Origin: a virus
Direction: 5' to 3' (one strand)
IMG/VR virus record: IMGVR_UViG_3300042291_000198
Location: 1-39,405 of that record
Length of the DNA stretch: 39,405 nt
Part shown: in pieces, positions 37,386 to 39,405 of the stretch
Layout of the letters: each line of letters opens with the position of its first letter
How positions within the stretch are numbered: position 1 is the stretch's first letter
Program-made: the position numbers and the translations under genes
The notes under the pieces: model-generated
Told to the model about the DNA's origin: nothing
Seen by the model: only the letters and a program-made list of their open reading frames with translations
The model's database searches: none

Positions 37386-38987
37386 TTATTGGTAGTTTGC
37401 GGTCTTGGAACGAATATTATGACCACCAATCGGTGTTTTACCCGCACTAACCTCACTATAGAGATGCTGTTCCCACCATAAAAGACTATTTTTAGGTACA
37501 GACACATCCCCACGGTACATAGGAAGCCAAACATAGTGAATCATCTGGTTAGCAATAGCCAAACTAATGGTTCTGTCGTCGTGAGGCGACCCAGCCGTCT
37601 TGCCGTTCTCCTTACGAACATAAGTCCGCAACTCGGCAATGGTTCTGTAGCAATATAAAGTGATGTCTCCATCCCGAAGGGCTGCAGCCAACTCGTCAAT
37701 CGCCAATGGTTTGGTCGCACTAGTTGTGCGCCAACCCAAAGTCTCAGATTGTTCAGGATTACGCTGGGACAACCGACGCTGACGGTAAATATTACGGTAT
37801 CCGTACTTCTGAGATGCCTTGAGAGTGGTCAAGCCGTGGTTGTTGGACTCCACACCCAACAAAGCCTGATTATACCACCATCCAAGGTCCGACAGTAACT
37901 CACCAAACAGGTCTGGCTCTATATGTCCATGCCAAGTAGCCACAATCTCACCCGTAGCAGCATTAATGACATGGGCGGAACTGTAGTCGCCATGGCTCAA
38001 GCCTTCAGCGACATCCGCCCCAATCACATACACACAATCAGCCCTAGGAAAGTCCCAAATGCTTAGGTTGCCGTCATCACCGTCACGGAACTCATAATTT
38101 TTGTTTGAATACACATGAAGATAACCAACCAAAGGGTCAATAGTGCTAAAAGTATCTAACAGGTCAATGTCAAATACTGGGTTACCAGATTTGACAAATG
38201 CTTCTTCAGGACTACGAGGGTATTCTTGGTGCAACTGCCAACTTGGCATGTTTTTTGTTTTAACTTCGTACCAGTCGTCGTCACGGTCACCCGCACTCCA
38301 TGGAAAGAAAATACCTTCAAACTGGTTTGTTCCCGTTTGGGAACCAACCCACAACTGGTGAAAGAAGTTACCAGACCCATTAGCGGTGGACAAGCCAATT
38401 ACACGACCACCGACATCGGCAATCGGCTCAATAGAAGCCCACGCTTCCTCAGGGTTAGGTAAGAAACCCCATTCGTCCACAATAACCAAGTACACCGACT
38501 CACCACGAGCAGGGTCAGAACCAGAAGGCAACGACTCCAGTGCCGACTCATTTTCAAACACCATTTTCAACTGATGGTCAGTGGTTTGTTTAGGTCCTCG
38601 TTCTTTCATCCACTGCGGAAGAAACCGAAACCCATACTTAGACTTAGCCAGCAATTTGACCGACTCTCGTTCGGTTCTACTAAGCATGACTATAAATCTG
38701 TCTGGGCGGAAATATACCAGCCAGAAAGCGTATGCTGCAGCCAGAGTGGAGAAACCAATCTGGCGTGCCTTTAGTACGACACTGTATCGTGCTGACATCC
38801 ATACTTGCATTGTTTCTATCTGTGCGTCACGCATCTCAAACATTATACGCCCCTTTTCGGGGTGTTTAATACTCCAGTAGTTTTCACAGAAATAAACAAA
38901 CGCTTCTAGTTGTTCTTCTAGTGTGGCGTCGTCTGCGCCACGGCATTTACGCCATTCTTTTTCATGTATTAATGATTGTAAGTCCAT
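37386..38987 (-). CDS. terL: Terminase large subunit
   Basis: The 533-aa product has the full large terminase layout. The ATPase has Walker A-like KARQIGFST (73-81), Walker B YLVIVDEW (166-173) and coupling motif LSTANGSG (199-206). The nuclease domain has VIGADVAEGLSHGDY (321-335) as first acidic site, GVESNNHG (378-385) and HDDRTISLA (469-477) as further metal sites. This motor pumps DNA into the capsid through the portal and cuts it. No ribosome binding site is obvious at the ATG; the previous gene ends 6 bases upstream. Its partner small subunit lies beyond the fibre module. Confidence 0.93.
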   Translation of the reverse strand: MDLQSLIHEKEWRKCRGADDATLEEQLEAFVYFCENYWSIKHPEKGRIMFEMRDAQIETMQVWMSARYSVVLKARQIGFSTLAAAYAFWLVYFRPDRFIVMLSRTERESVKLLAKSKYGFRFLPQWMKERGPKQTTDHQLKMVFENESALESLPSGSDPARGESVYLVIVDEWGFLPNPEEAWASIEPIADVGGRVIGLSTANGSGNFFHQLWVGSQTGTNQFEGIFFPWSAGDRDDDWYEVKTKNMPSWQLHQEYPRSPEEAFVKSGNPVFDIDLLDTFSTIDPLVGYLHVYSNKNYEFRDGDDGNLSIWDFPRADCVYVIGADVAEGLSHGDYSSAHVINAATGEIVATWHGHIEPDLFGELLSDLGWWYNQALLGVESNNHGLTTLKASQKYGYRNIYRQRRLSQRNPEQSETLGWRTTSATKPLAIDELAAALRDGDITLYCYRTIAELRTYVRKENGKTAGSPHDDRTISLAIANQMIHYVWLPMYRGDVSVPKNSLLWWEQHLYSEVSAGKTPIGGHNIRSKTANYQ

Positions 38988-38993
38988 AATTTT

Positions 38994-39405
38994 TTATTTG
39001 TTTTGCAGGGACAAAGCCAAGTCTTTCTTTTGTTTTAACACACTCCACCGAAATGCGTAAACTGGTTTCCCATTAACATAATTATCAGGAATTAAAGGTA
39101 CACAATCTTTATAATCATCTAAAAAGAAATCTCCCTTAATGAACATATTTGAAAGGTCCTCAGCAAATTCATCTTCAGCAGACTGAATATCCCTTAGGAT
39201 TTCAGCCTTAACATCCCCGTATTCTGGATAGCAAGACAGCAAACTAGCCAAAGACATATGAGCCATTTTTGTTTTAACAAAATTAAGCAAATACTCATTA
39301 GTTGCGACAACATCATCAGGTCGCCTACGAGCATTTGTATTACCCATAAGATATTGCGCAACCTGCATATTAGTCTGGTCAGAAACAAATACACTATTAA
39401 AACCT
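38994..39405 (-). CDS. Orphan late protein of 363 aa, C-terminal part
   Basis: This is the end of the gene that starts at 820. The frame enters at 39405 in register with the piece at 1-820 and stops at TAA 38994-38996. An internal Met at 39368 looks like a start but is only a result of the linear cut. The segment NTNARRRPDDVVATNEYLLN lies in the overlap. The C-terminal part is acidic, then ends in KQKKDLALSLQNK. Function unknown; see the entry at the left end. Confidence 0.88.
   Translation of the reverse strand, partial: GFNSVFVSDQTNMQVAQYLMGNTNARRRPDDVVATNEYLLNFVKTKMAHMSLASLLSCYPEYGDVKAEILRDIQSAEDEFAEDLSNMFIKGDFFLDDYKDCVPLIPDNYVNGKPVYAFRWSVLKQKKDLALSLQNK
39266..39405. repeat. Terminal direct repeat, right copy
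   Basis: This is the same 140 bases as the left end, with one difference (C at 39392 against T at 127). The change lies in a codon for Val in both versions (GTG in this copy, GTA in the left copy, minus strand), so it is silent and fits population variation. Confidence 0.95.

Noticed and set aside
37452-37461. CTCACTATAG, a T7-promoter-like core, on the plus strand
   Set aside because: It lies inside the large terminase gene, reads antisense to it, lacks the upstream half of a T7 promoter, and no T7-type polymerase is encoded.

Overview
This window is a complete aquatic, tailed, podovirus-like phage genome assembled as a circle. Bases 1-140 and 39266-39405 are the same sequence apart from one base, so the unique genome is about 39,265 bp, and one gene (363 aa) is cut by the artificial ends. 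I see no integrase or repressor, which suggests a lytic phage. The host is not proven. A strong TANNNT-type -10 sitting directly on a GTG start, a DUF6378-like protein and a MoxR/VWA-like gene pair resemble actinobacteriophages. The DUF6321-like KGRPTRKALALRKW protein and the AHFAQLENN-type protein are, from memory, common in marine and freshwater phages. A freshwater actinobacterial host is my best guess.

Layout. Two opposed transcription units diverge from a regulatory region at about 4440-4650 and meet tail to tail at 17666-17675. The plus-strand early/middle unit (4653-17675) starts with a leaderless membrane peptide, two small proteins and one tRNA-Asn. A stretch of almost 1 kb without genes (5432-6431) follows, folded into an almost unbroken chain of hairpins, which I call a candidate giant structured ncRNA. 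Next come a MoxR-like AAA+ ATPase with a VWA-like partner, a run of very small overlapping genes (several with Cys pairs), and the DNA metabolism block: Cas4/RecB-like nuclease, DUF6378-like protein, DnaB-like helicase, archaeo-eukaryotic-type primase, RusA resolvase, PD-(D/E)XK nuclease and a sigma region 4-like protein. No DNA polymerase or single-subunit RNA polymerase is visible.

The minus-strand late unit starts at 4435 and runs down through the junction to 17666. In transcription order it holds small terminase, a 37-aa zinc ribbon, a BppU-N-like protein, a collagen-like fibre, a Gly-rich tip adhesin, the 363-aa orphan, large terminase, a zinc ribbon, two holin-like membrane proteins, portal, scaffold, major capsid protein, a capsid-associated Ig-like protein, three Lys-rich proteins that all start MAKKP, a Cys/His protein, tail adaptor, tail nozzle-like protein, a second fibre plus Gly-rich adhesin, small tail proteins, four internal virion-type proteins (one of 1813 aa) and an M15-type peptidase endolysin.

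The main items to follow up are the giant ncRNA next to the tRNA with complementary loop sequences, the MoxR/VWA-like pair directly after it, the duplicated fibre/adhesin cassette, a GAACA-N14-ATG element before four late genes, and a repeated CTATAG-plus-hairpin element in the two early regulatory gaps.
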